64,000 nucleotides of DNA. Origin: Zygnema cylindricum (Eukaryota > Streptophyta > Zygnematophyceae > Zygnematales > Zygnemataceae). The stretch's first letter is position 1; each line of letters starts with the position of its first letter. Positions 1 to 11,839 of the stretch are shown here, in pieces. The stretch lies in NCBI GenBank assembly GCA_037447655.1, contig JBBHKE010002847.1, positions 134,920 through 198,919 of the forward strand. The letters run 5' to 3'. The translations under genes were made by a program, and so were the position numbers. Below the pieces are notes generated by a model that saw nothing but the letters and a program-made list of their open reading frames with translations, made no database searches and had not been told where the DNA came from.

Positions 1-44
1 TTTTTTTAATAGCTGGTTTATTTTTCCGTATGGTTTTCTTACAG

Positions 45-3000
45 GTATCCTATTTTACTCGTGAACTTTTATGCTCCTTGGTGTCCGTTCAGCAGAAAAA
101 TGGTTAGTTTTTTTTTACAAATCCAGCCACTATAATCTTTGTGGAAAAACTAATAATTCAAGGGACACTAATAGTATCGATCAGTAATAACCGATAATAA
201 TTTGATAGCTTCAGAAGTTATTTTTGTAATTGGGGTAATAAGCAGTAGTAATGGTAATATGAAAACCTGTATAAGTAATAATTGATATAATGATAATAAT
301 GTCAATACGAGAAGCTTTTAAGTAGTATCTTTAGCAATGAATATAATGTATCAGTAAGGATAACAGTGATAATAGAAAGAGTTATTTAAGTAGTAACGGT
401 AATAAATCAATAATTAGTAATAGTTATTTGAGAAGCTATTTTAATATTAATGATAGTAATGAAAATAAACATAACGCGAATTTAATAGTGTAATCACTCT
501 AAATTATGTTAGGGAGTAGATTAAAGCTTTTATATGCTCTGTGAAGCTGTCTATTATTAATCTGTTTTATCCTACTTATTTGTGTGTTTACCTCTTTCCC
601 CTTTTTGCAACCCCTTATGATTTGTTTACCTCTTTTAATCATTTAATTATTTTTTTATTTCCCTCTTAATTTAATCAATGTTTTTTTGTGAATGTCTCAA
701 AAAACTGAATTTTCAAAAAGTAATGTGATTCACAGGCATTGTACAAGAATTTACTTTTTTTTTCTCCCTTATTATATCAATACTATTTGTTTGGTTTTAT
801 TACTAGTATTTGTTTTATTTTCCGGAGAAGGCTGTGTGGGTTGGAGCAGAAAACTGAGAGTTTTTTTTTTTTTTCTCTTTTTCAGGAGCCTGCGTGGGAG
901 AAAGCTGCAACTATTATGATGAACAAGTAACCTCAATTTTTATAATACTTTTTAGCATAAAATACAAATGAAAAAACAAAAATGGCAAAAAAAAAATGTA
1001 CTTCTATCATGTACTTTTGGTTTTTTTGTCTCTATTCGATTGGATAATTAACCTCCTTTTTCTACAGAAAAATTTCATTAGCTTTTTTTCAGTCATTTTT
1101 TTATTTGGAGAAAAATTAGAAGTAAACTAACAAAAACATTATTTTTTTCTAGTGTTTTAGTCTTTTTTCTTTCAATACTTTCTCAGTTTTCTCTTTCTAT
1201 TTAACTTATTAAATTATTCCCATCTCTTTTGGAAAAACACAAATATAATTATTTTGAGTTTTCAGATAGTTTTTTTTGGCAATGAATGTGTTTTGAGAAT
1301 TTAAGGTAATTCTTCTAAAATAGGTCTTGGGATAAGTATTATTTTTGTTTTTGAAGTGATTCTCGTTTAAAAAAAAAGAGAAAAAACAATGGTTTTTAGT
1401 TTTTTAGGTGATACTTACAAAAAAAAATGCTGAGATGATTCGTATTAATATTTTTGTTTTTGAGGTTGATACTTTATCGAGATTTTAAGTTTTTGAGATG
1501 AGTTCTATCAACAATGCAACTCTTTTGGTTTTGAAGTTATTTGAGGTGTTTCTTAATCATAATAATAAAAATCACAGGTATCATCCGGATGATGATGGGA
1601 GGATTCGATTGGGGAAAGTGGATTGTACTATTTACCAACAACTTTGCCGAAAGTGAGTCCAAAATGCTCATTTTTATGTTTTTGCATATAATTTTAAATG
1701 TGTATGATTCTTTCTCTTGCTTCCTATTAGTATTCTTGATTCTTAGTTTTTTTTGTGAGGTTCTTTTTTCATTGTTATCATTTTTCTTCATTTAGGAAAA
1801 AAGGGTTTCTGAAAGACGAAAAAAAAAGAGGATTCCACAGAGAAAAAAAAAAGCAATTTTGTTAATTCTTTTTTTTTTGGTATTGCAGAAATCACATTCA
1901 GGGATTCCCGTCGGTTCGAATTTTCCGAAAGGGAAATGATATTCGGTAAGCTTTTTATGTGAAGTGGCTCCTTTTACACCCCTTTTTTATTTGTTTCAAG
2001 GCATTTATGCTTTGAATAACTACAGAAAATAGTATTTTTTTCAGTTTTTCATTTTCCTCGCAAGAGAATTTTTCCTTGGAAGGACATGAACCAGAAACTC
2101 TTTTTTTTCCCTTTTTTTCTCTTCAGGGGAATGTCTAAACTTACGCCGTGTACTAGTTGTACATTTTCATAACGATTTACTAATTTGATTATATTTTTTA
2201 ACAGTTTTTTTCTTCTGGTTTTATCATATGAGAAGCTGTAAAGTTACATCCCTTCCTAACTAAACCTACGCTCTCCCATTTAAAAACCTCTTGTAAGTTT
2301 ATTAGTTAATTTGCAAGTTAATAATTGTATAAGTTTTATAAGTTAATGTATGTTTTCCCATATGGAAAGCAGTTTACATTTTCCCATATGGAGAGGAACG
2401 TATGTTTTTGTATATGAAATGCTGTTTACATTTTCCTGTTTGGAAAGCTGTAATAAGTGTACTCGAAAGCATCTCGCAAACAATACCATGAAATTATTAT
2501 ATTTTTGTGCATAAATGTGAGATTAACTCACCTTCTCAAAATATGTTTATAATCCTCGCTCTTTTTTCAAGTTGTTTTTTAGCGTATTTTTTTGTTCTTT
2601 AGTGCTGTTTTTGTTTTTTTATTTTTGCTTTTTGTTAATTTGCCTTTTTTTTTTGTTATTTGTTGCCATTTTTTGTTGTTTATATTTTTTGATTTTTATT
2701 TATAGGTTTCGCTGTTATTGTTGTTATTGTTGTCATTATTGTTATCGCTGTTATTATTGTTATCATTTCTAATACTGTTGTTATTGCTGGTTTTTGTTGT
2801 ATATTGTTATAATTGCCATTATCGCATTGCTATTTGTTGTTGGTCGTTGTGGTGAAGTGTTCTGTTAATCATCATTTGTTATTATTTCTTGCTTTTTGTT
2901 TATTTATTCTCATTTTTTGTTATTTGTTAATCATGCATTGTTACTGCACAATGGTTAACATTCTTGTTATGTTTTCTTGTTTCTTGATAACTTATTCTCA

Positions 3001-6000
3001 TTTGTTGTTATTTGTTGATTACTGACGTGTATTGTTATCTTTAAAATAATATAAATATAAATATATTTTGGGGCGCATCAGAGAGTCCCATGGGCATCAT
3101 GATCACGAGTCTTATTATGGAGAACGGGACACAGAATCACTTGTGGCGGTGAGTTTTTTGAATTCAATGTATTTGGGTAAACATTTGGATAACTTTTGGT
3201 CGAATTCCGGATAAATTTTTGGGGAAATTATGGGTAGGCTTCAAATTTAGTCTTGGATAGGTTTAAAGTTAAGGATTGGTAGAGATTGTTTTTTTCTGCA
3301 GCAAAATCTTCTGAAATGCGAATAACTGGATTAAATTAACTGAAACTCAAATATTTAAAAATTGAACAAAAATCCCGTGTCAATGAACTTTAGAAGCTAA
3401 AACCCAAAAAATCTGAACCCGAATAAGGCGAAATTAAATACTGAAACCTAAATAACTGAAACTTAAACAATTAAATTGTAACTGAACGTTAAAATGGTTA
3501 AACCCAACATGCGGAGAAACCGAAATCCAAAAAACGGAACCTCAAAAAAGAACCTCAAACAATACACAAATAACTGGAAATTGCCTTCTATGTCCAGTTT
3601 GCCGAAAGTTTAGTCCCTGCCGCTTTAATTGAGGGACGAACTTTGGACGAAAAACCGGAACCACATGCAAATGTTAGGCGGGCTCCCCAATCGAGTGGTT
3701 GCAATATCGAGGGTTTCGTTCTCGTCAAAAAGGTCTGTTTTTTTTCAGGGCTTTAAATTGTTTTATTGATTCACATTTTTTATCGTTTTATCGTGGGTTC
3801 CATTCTCGACAAATAGGTCACCGCTTTTTTTCCTGGGATTTTTATCAATTCAAATTTTTCATTTTCAAATTTTTTCTCTGCAAATTTTTGTCGCACATTA
3901 TCGACCTCAGTTTTTGTTGTTTTGTTTTGATGCTGAAAGTTTCTTTCCCTCTCCCCTGCCGTCTCTTCTCTCCTTTCCCTCTCCCCTGCCGTCTCTTCTC
4001 TCCTTTCCCTCTCCCTCTCCCCCTCTCCTCCCTCTCTTTCCCTCTCCTTTTCCCTTTTCTTGCCTTTCTTTCTTTTCTTCCCTTCTTTTCCTTTGCTTTT
4101 CCTATATTTTTTTAGGTTCCTGGAAACCTAATGGTTTCGGCACATTCCGGAGCTCATTCTTTTGATGCTTCCACAATGAATATGACTCACTGGGTTTATC
4201 ATTTTTCATTCGGTCGTCCTCTTACAAGAAAAAAACAACATCAAGTCGATCGTCTTTTACCGTATTTACCCGATAATCAGGCCCGAATTTCCAATCATTT
4301 CTTTAAATCTGGCCACGACAACGTTACGGTGAGCTGTTTTGAAGTATAAATGAAGATGAAAGTCATCTCTAAACAGGTTTTATGGTATTTTTTAAGGGTC
4401 TTCAATGTTGGCTTGTTAACCGTGTTGTCTTAGCTTACCTTGTGGGTTTAGTTGGATTTTTGAATGAAGTTTTTAGCTGGATTTTTTATTGTGTTTTTCC
4501 GTTAAAATTGACGTTGAGACGGTAAAAGTACAGTGTATTTATTAGTGTTGTGTATCGGTAAAAAACTTATCGCGATAACACCGATACCGATAGTTATCGG
4601 TTATCGAACGGTCAGAGCTTCCGATATATCGGTCTGGGACCAACAAATTCCATATCGGCGATAACTTAGAAAAATATATAGTATGCGTACAATAGTACTT
4701 TATAACATACTGTATTATTTTATTGATTTTATATAGCGTGGCATGCCACGTATAAAAATCTGTTCTGTTACAGTTTAACTGCAATTTATTACGGTAAACG
4801 CTGCGCATAAACGTTGGCCGGTTAACTGAACAAAAATTTTACGGCGACGTACGGAAATTTACTAAAAAACTGGTGAACATGGAACTGGAAAAGGACGGCG
4901 GACACAAAAGTACAACGGACGCAAAATAACATTCTGCGCGCCGCCGGAATCGAACGGACGACTTGGAATGAGAAAACACGAACGGACGGGCCAGCGTGAG
5001 CGCCGGCATCCCGGAATGGCTCTTTTGGCAGCTTTTGCCAAAAAAGCCGACAGATTGACACGTGGCAGGTCCCTAGTGGATTTCAAGGAATTAAGGGACA
5101 AAGCCATGGCGTCGGATGTGAAAGGTACATCGTTTTTACTGGATCCGTATCAAAATCGTACAGATTTCATGGCGGCTACAGTACTTTCTATGCTTGTACA
5201 CGTCCGGAGAATATGACGTACAGTTGAGTGTACAAACCGTACATTTACCTGTACGGTCCGTACATTTATTGCCGATAATTATCGTTATCGGCATTATCGC
5301 CGATAAGTACCCGATATTATCGGCTACTTATCGGCGATAAGACCGATGTCGATATATCGTACCAATATATCGATTATCGGATACTCGAAAAAAGGCCCAT
5401 ATCGGTTATCGGCAAATCCTTACCGATACACAACACTAGTATTTATGTATATGCTTAGCTTTTTTTTTCTGATCGAATGAATCTATTAGTTAGTTTGTTT
5501 TTGCAGAAAAAGAAGGGTTTTGCGTATCTTTTATTTTTATAAAAATAAGCGTTGTACTTCCACCTCTTCTTGGCAAAACTTGTTTGTGCTACATTGTCCT
5601 TCTATTGATAATCTATTCAAATTATTGATTCATCAATTCATCAACTAACAATCAATCAATTTACTGATGTGTTAACCAATCGATCAATTGATCCATTAAT
5701 TAATTTCAATCAATTATCAATCAATTAATAAGTCAATTAATCCATCAATTAAATAATAAATAGATGGACCAATTAATCAATCAAACAATAACATGAATCG
5801 ATAAAATCAATTAAACAATTAGCCTGTTAACCAATTTACTCAGACAGTCCATCAATCAGTCAATCAATTAATCAACCAGTCAATCAATCAATACGAATAT
5901 TTTTTTTTTCAGTTGAGCAACCAATTAACAACATAATCAATCAAATCAATTGATCCGTCAGCTTGTAGATAAAAATCTAATTCTCAATCTGATTTTCTTT

Positions 6001-7408
6001 TTCTGGTTTCCTTTTCAGCACGACCATTTTCTCCAAGTGGTGATGACAGAAGTCCAACCTCTCCATGAAACTACGGGTTCTCGACTTTTTAATCATTACA
6101 GGATGGGTTTACAATCTTACGATTATACCGTACATTCTCACATGGTTCAAAACCAAAATGTTCCAGTTGCTCGGTTTCACTATGAGCTCTCTCCCATGCA
6201 GGTATATGGGAAGATTTTGCATTTCTAGGAATTCATTTTTAAGCTCTGTTTTTCTAGTTTTACGCTAGTAATAAGTCTCTGTGCTCCTGTGGATTCAGTT
6301 GAGGTTCAGCTTGTCATTTGTAACTAGTTTTAAGTGTTTCTGTTTTCATGGATTCAGTTTTAAGCTCACTCTTGTCAATTACATCTCGTATCAAATGTTA
6401 CCGTTTTCATGAACTCTAATTTTAATTTTAAGCGCTGTATTAAGGGCAGTACTTTTCACAATTCTCTTGCCTTTTTTTATTGAGTATATCTGCAGTCTCA
6501 GTTATTTTATTCTATTTTTTTAAATGCAGCTTTTTAATGCCCTTTCTCTTAAAACTTACTTGGACCTTTTCTGGTTTTCTCCCTCATATTTGCAGGTTCT
6601 GATCAAGGAAAATTATCAATCTTTCTCTCATTTTATTACAAATGTTTGTGCCATCGTTGGAGGTGTTTTCACGGTAAGAATAGGATTCGTTTTGACATTT
6701 TTTTTATTTTTTTTGGTATGGACTTGGTAAGGTTCAATGTTTTTTTGGGGCCAGAATTGACCCCACTTGATTTAGATTTGGATCCTGAAATTTCATATTT
6801 TCACAGTTCAAGTTTTTGGAATTTAGGTGATACAATACGCACGATAGTCACGGATCTAGTTATATATACATAGATACCTATACCTCCATATATATGTATA
6901 TATATATATGTGTGTATATATATATGTGTGTGTGTGTATGTATATATATGTGTGTGTATGTATGTATATATATATATGTGTGTGTATGTATGTATATATA
7001 TGTGTGTGTATATGTATATATATATATATGCACACACAGACAAGTAATATTATCAGATCATAATTACGTTACGTTTTATAAACTTGAAATCACAGCTTGT
7101 AATGCTAATTGTCACTACCACTAGTTTGCGCGTGTTCCTTCGCGTTTTTCTACAACTTTGTTTTTGTGATTTTTGTTTTTCTCCTTCGTATTTTTTTTGG
7201 CATTTGGCAAGTATCCTAGTTTATCAAATTGACAAACTGTTATTTCTTCACCCAAAAGTTGAGCTTTTTTAAACTTCGCACTTCAATTTTTTAACTTCTT
7301 TCCTCTATATTTTTTTGTTTTGTTTTCCAGGTTGCAGGAATTATTGATGCGATGCTTCACAGTGCCCATACGGCAATCAAGAAAGTAAATCTCGGAAAGC
7401 AATATTAA
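45..7408 (+). CDS. PDIL5-4: Protein disulfide isomerase-like 5-4 (ERV41/46-type), 5'-partial gene, ten exons
   Basis: Exons seen: 45-102, 886-926, 1578-1652, 1889-1945, 3082-3148, 3598-3732, 4116-4328, 6019-6201, 6596-6673, 7331-7408 (stop TAA). All junctions are GT-AG and all phases join, giving 327 residues; the family is about 480 aa, so the N-terminal part lies before the window. The first exon encodes the thioredoxin active-site region ([10 protein letters not shown]), where the usual C-x-x-C has only one Cys, as in plant PDIL5-4 (C-x-x-S). Later exons give [59 protein letters not shown] and [18 protein letters not shown], which match the ERV41/ERV46 lumenal domain and the C-terminal membrane segment. 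Family role: ER/cis-Golgi membrane protein of the COPII cycle with an appended thioredoxin domain. The C-terminal aromatic residue (GKQY) suits COPII binding by inference. One intron holds a hAT element. Identity is secure; function is inferred from the family. Confidence 0.93.
4543..5438. mobile_element. Non-autonomous hAT element inside PDIL5-4 intron
   Basis: The ends are inverted copies (TAGTGTTGTGTATCGG and its complement) and the element is flanked by the perfect 8-bp direct repeat GTATTTAT (4535-4542 and 5439-5446), the hAT signature. Both subterminal regions are packed with TATCGATA/CCGATA motifs, which probably act as transposase-binding arrays. The centre (about 4800-5240) is richer in GC and has short ORFs but no transposase I can recognise. 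It lies in the intron between the exons at 4116-4328 and 6019-6201. A related element is at 42341-43404. Confidence 0.9.
5600..5960. repeat. Degenerate AATC/ATCA tetranucleotide tract in intron
   Basis: Irregular repeats of ATCAATCA and TCAATTAA fill most of this stretch of the PDIL5-4 intron just before the exon at 6019. No coding signal is seen. Confidence 0.7.
6889..7031. repeat. TA/TG microsatellite in PDIL5-4 intron
   Basis: Alternating (TA)n, (TG)n and TATG units form a purine-pyrimidine alternating tract in the last intron. ORFs read through it on either strand are simple-sequence artefacts. Confidence 0.95.
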
Positions 7409-8913
7409 AGGGAAATTTTATGGATTATAGAGGAATTTAGGGTTTCGAAGGAAAACCGAACCAAATTATATCACCACATGGTTTGTATGTCTTTACACCT
7501 TTTCTGGTTCTTTTTAGGTTCTCAAATCGGCAGGGTTTTGGCTGTCAGTTGATATTTACAAAGAGAAACCGCCTTACAAAATTAGGTTTTGGAAGGCGTT
7601 TGCAGTCAGGCTTTCTTATTCTAGTACAACCAATAGTCAATGTGGTCTCCTTTGTGGTACGTTTTCACTTTACAAGTTTGGTCAATTATGTAACTGTTTT
7701 AACTGATTTTTTAAAGCTTTTCTGTGTTACACTGTTGTGCTTTTTATTTTTATTTTCTGTTATTGTCTTATTCCGTCTTCGCCGTTTTGCTTGGTTGTTT
7801 TGTTTCATTATTTTTCTAGTATTTTCAGGGGTGGTGTTCAAATAGTGTTAATAAGGAAAATTCTTTTGAAGGTAAATAATTGTTTTAGTGATGGGTTACA
7901 TTTTGTTGGGCACGAGACCAACATATATATGACACACACAGCCTTGCAAAAAAAGTGTGTTAAATGTCTAACTTAATGACTAAAAGAAAAAGGGGGACAG
8001 TAAGCCATCTGCGTACTGGAGTTGGAAAAAGAGCAAACTGGAGGTGAAAAAGCCATACGGGTACGAAACTACTAGAAATTGAGAACACAGAAAAAGCAAG
8101 GAGAAAAATACTGATGGGTAACATGTATTTTACGGTTATTTCCACATTATGGCAAATGCAGTGGATTTTGTTCCATGCAATTCCTTCGAGTAGATGAACG
8201 TCTTCCTTGTTCTTATTTTCCTTTTTTCCCTTTCATAAAAGTGTTTTACATCACAGATAATGCGTGGAATAGTGTCTTTCCATACTCTTTTACACATTTA
8301 AATTATGGAATGTTGCATGGCAGTCATGCACCTTGTTTTGCCTCCGGAACAATTGGACAAACTTTTACATAAAGCTTTGATGCTAGATTACAGTCGAGGT
8401 GTTACAATACTGCATCTTCTTGTTGTAGCAAATAAATTCTTGACTCTTACTGTTGAACACTTTGTTTATGGTTTATTTATTTATTCCCCTTTTGCCTATT
8501 GTACAGGTCTTACGTAGTTAACCACATGAAGTGTATTGATATGTTTCCGCAACATAGGAACTTTGATAGTTTGATTTAACATGTAGTTGTGAGTAATTAT
8601 ATTTTTTATTATTTTGTAATATGAGGTATAGTTTGTTTGTGGATACACCTGCGTTAATAGTCTTGGATGTTGGTACCTCATATTGTTGAGAAATTGTGAT
8701 GATAAAGGGAATTAAGGGGGAAATGTTAAATCTCATGCTTTACGATTTCTCAATATATTAAATTCCATGTTTCCACGACAAGCTGTAAACAATCACGTAG
8801 TACAAATTGGCACTAGTGTGAATATGTGTAAATGATATACGAGAGTACTAGTAAAATCGGATAGGCACTGTTACATAAAACTGAGCCAAACAGCACCCAA
8901 GCCATGTATACTA
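7409..8913. other. 3' flank of PDIL5-4, no gene seen
   Basis: AT-rich sequence follows the stop codon. The first few hundred bases presumably contain the 3' UTR. I see no conserved ORF, tRNA or clear transposon end. Confidence 0.5.
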
Positions 8914-9112
8914 CACCTTGAATCGTTATTAGCGTATAGAAATTATTAGTGTAAAGAAAAAATTAGCGTCATTCATTCTAATTTAGTGCCAGGAGACGTG
9001 GCAGATTATGGTCCACATCCTTAAATAGTGCAATTTATTATATTTAAGGTATCAATGTCAAAATTTTGGGGTGCCGATATAGCGTACACAAGGCTAATAA
9101 CGATTCACGGTG
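8914..9112. mobile_element. Stowaway-like MITE, copy 1
   Basis: It begins CACCTTGAATCGTTATTAGC and ends with the inverted form GCTAATAACGATTCACGGTG, with TA on both sides as the presumed target duplication. It is about 199 bp long and closely matches the copy at 13217-13413 end to end. The TA target site and short length point to Tc1/mariner-derived MITEs. Confidence 0.85.
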
Positions 9113-9211
9113 TACTATATAGATACATAAATACATGTACTCAGATACCTATCATTGCGCGTTTGATAAAGCTTACTATATAAGTACAGAAGGAAGATGG
9201 AGGTCACTTAC

Positions 9212-9463
9212 GGTCGTCCTCTTGTGCAAGAACTGAACACAAGCAACGAGATGCTCTTCGGAGGCAACGCCTAAGCAACCAATCATTGCAGCTGTCAGAA
9301 TTGGATCTTGTAGATGTGCCCAAGACCCTAACTTCATGGAAGATATTAGAGTATCCCCTACCCTGGCCAGGTCCATCACTGCTTCCACGAAGTGCAATTC
9401 TCCTATTCCCGTTCCTCCTTCAAACAACGATATCTTCGTAAATAGTGCTCCAAACGAACCCAT
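9212..9463 (-). CDS. Unrecognised exon-like ORF ending at a splice donor
   Basis: An ATG at 9463 opens 84 codons without simple-sequence bias (contains FEGGTGIGELHFVEAVMDLA and KLGSWAHLQDPILTAAM) and meets a good donor, GTAAGT, at 9211. The amino-acid mix looks like real protein, probably alpha-helical and repeat-like. I do not recognise the family. I could not find matching upstream or downstream exons; the downstream side is interrupted by the MITE at 8914-9112. It may be an exon of a host gene, a gene relic, or a captured fragment. Confidence 0.35.
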
Positions 9464-10440
9464 GTGAAGCTTGATTCAGAAGAGTTATAGCAAAACAACT
9501 TCACTTCATTGACTTTTGAGCTTTGCCAGTTGTCAATATTCAGTAGCCTTAGGCTCTGGTGGATATGTCAGGTTGTTTTTGTGGTCTTAATTGAATGATG
9601 TACTTTTGGGTGTGAATAGTAAGGAGCCTGTCAAAATAGCTTGTTTCAGATCTATCTTGTGTAAGGCCAGAGGAACCAGCACTTTCAGAGAGAAAGCTCT
9701 TTAATCAAGAGGACCCTATTTTACCTCTTGTGCCATCTTTTTTTTAATAGCTTCTTATAAATGGCCTTCATCATTGTGTTTGCTTGGGCAAAGGCACAGT
9801 CAGGATATGCATGGAAATAAACGCTGAGGCAACAAAAGAGAGGAACACAATATCATTAAAGAGGACTGATAGGAATGCACAATTTTAAGTCGTGGACGTT
9901 GGAATTGATCAATGGAAGAGCACCTAAATTAGCGTAGATCATCAGAACGGGTATTCACCTAAACACGATCTTTCCAGATTTATGTGCACGAGAACGAGGA
10001 TAGATTAGGTAAAAGAAAACTTCCAATCTGCCTGTGGAAATTAGGGTTCTGGATTCAAGGTTTAGAAGCCATTGTTACGCGCCTTCGGTGCCGGGTTCAC
10101 TGTTAGGGATCCTACCCTCTAAAGGAATTGGTGCAAGCGATTTTTGAGGGAAGGAGGAACATTTTCCTACACCGTCCATTAACATGGAATTGGACGCAAG
10201 GCACATTTTTCTACCCCCTCCCTTAATTGTGGCTAGGGCACCCTCACATGGACCATGGGGACCGCTGGTAGGCTCACCTTGCAGGGATTGGTGGAAGTAG
10301 GATCAGACTTACATGTTGGATGACGTGGCCCTGCATGACATATGGAATAACTGCCAGTCTTATGCAGGCCGTATGTAATCACTGTGGGCTTGACATGACG
10401 TAGGGATTCGCTGCGGGCCATATACATTCACTGTCGGCTT
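9464..10440. other. Unannotated stretch
   Basis: Mixed-composition DNA without a convincing ORF, RNA gene or paired transposon ends. The segment around 10060-10240 is somewhat richer in GC and could be retroelement debris. Confidence 0.4.
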
Positions 10441-10570
10441 GACAGGTGGATTCACTGCAACAGGTGTATGCTGGACAGGTGGGTTCACTGTGACAGGTGT
10501 ATGCTGGACAGGTGGGTTCACTGTGACAGGTGTATACTGGACAGGTGGATTTACTGCAGGTGCAGTCTAG
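10441..10570. repeat. 33-bp minisatellite
   Basis: About four tandem units of roughly 33 bp (core GGACAGGTGGGTTCACTGTG). The two central units at 10471-10503 and 10504-10536 are almost identical. The unit length is a multiple of three, so ORFs through it look repetitive, but there is no other coding evidence. Confidence 0.9.
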
Positions 10571-10723
10571 ACAGGCGTATGGATCCACTGCAGGCTTGCA
10601 GGCTCAACAGGTCCTCGAAAATGTTCACCATGACGAATGCTATTTGCGTCCTTTGCACCCCAATTGCACCCTTCGCACCATTTTCACCCTTCGCCGTTCG
10701 CGGAGGAGAGAAAAATTAAACTA

Positions 10724-10799
10724 CACGTGTGTCGATATTGGTGTTATTAATGTTAACACAATTAATAACACCAATAGCGACACACGGTGTACTATCAAC
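10724..10799. mobile_element. Very short Stowaway-like MITE (76 bp)
   Basis: An almost perfect palindrome flanked by TA, with ends CACGTGTGTCG and CGACACACGGTG and an inner GGTGTTATTAAT / ATTAATAACACC pair. It shares the CAC...GTG-TA end design of the larger copies in this window. Confidence 0.7.
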
Positions 10800-11839
10800 C
10801 GTGAAAGTAGACCGTTGTGCAACAAAGGAAAAACTCGCAGGAACAGGAATGTTAAGACAACAGGTGTGGGGGCTACTAAAAGCTATGAAATTATAATGTC
10901 CTCATCCACAACATTAAAAGCATTCCAAACTAATTATTACTGTCTTTTGACATCTCTAAAAGTTTAAAGTCTTAATCCACAACATCAACAGCATTCGAAA
11001 CAATTACTTTACTTTTCCACATGTTTGACAAATATATTAATCTCAAAGACATGAGTCTGAGAGGATTCAAAACTTAAATCTTGGAGAATGGTATTTGGCA
11101 GCTCTCTTCTAAAAAATGTAGGTGTTAAAACACCTTCAAGTTGGAGGCTGAAAGCATGTATTTTGTGCCATATGCAGTCAGCAAAATTCCATATGCAAGC
11201 CAGTATAGCCCTAACCATTGCTTATGTAAAGGTAAAAAATGAAGTTCACATGTTTATGAAATATTGTTCAATGGAAATACGGGTATGTAAAATTAAATAA
11301 TGCTTATTTGTCCCTTATGAACCCAGTTAATTTGCGAAAAACATAAATCATTTTTTTTGCAATAACATATCTCATAGATGCTAAATACATAAAATTTTGG
11401 GGGGTGGAATTCCTATCAATTTCTTTTGTTGACATTTGATATTTGTTGTCGGGAAAAGAAAAATAGATAATTTGGAGAAAATGATTTCCCATCATAAAAA
11501 CAATAGCCGCCGTACTTCTTGGTGCTACGAATAAGAAATAAGACTTTATACAAATTGTGATTAAAGTAGCTAACATTAGCTATAGCGTACAAATAAAACA
11601 AATGTACTACAATGTGCTGATGTCAACAAACAACCAACTCAAGAAGGGTAGCTTTGTGATTTTTCTGGTTCAACCAATTTTTAGCTCCACCCAATATAAT
11701 GTGGCATTAACCAAAGGACAATTTTCCTTCTCTCAAGTGTCACTCCCGTCCTTTAAATTAATCTCATTGAGCAATACGGTAACCCTGTTTTTTACAAAAA
11801 CCATCGTACCAGGGTTTCAAGATTTTTTTAGGGTGTTTG
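10800..11839. other. Unannotated AT-rich stretch
   Basis: No conserved ORF or transposon boundary was recognised. The frame that is open here continues into the non-LTR fragment that follows and is not evidence of a gene. Confidence 0.4.

Noticed and set aside
4862..5107. ORFs within the hAT element as a possible captured gene
   Set aside because: Short, overlapping on both strands and without recognised motifs; not enough for a gene call.
6801..7043. ORFs of Tyr/Ile/Thr/His repeats
   Set aside because: They arise from the TA/TG microsatellite in an intron.
7970..8120. Possible 3' tail of another non-LTR copy
   Set aside because: Resemblance to 13482-13600 is short and patchy; it could be chance in AT-rich DNA.
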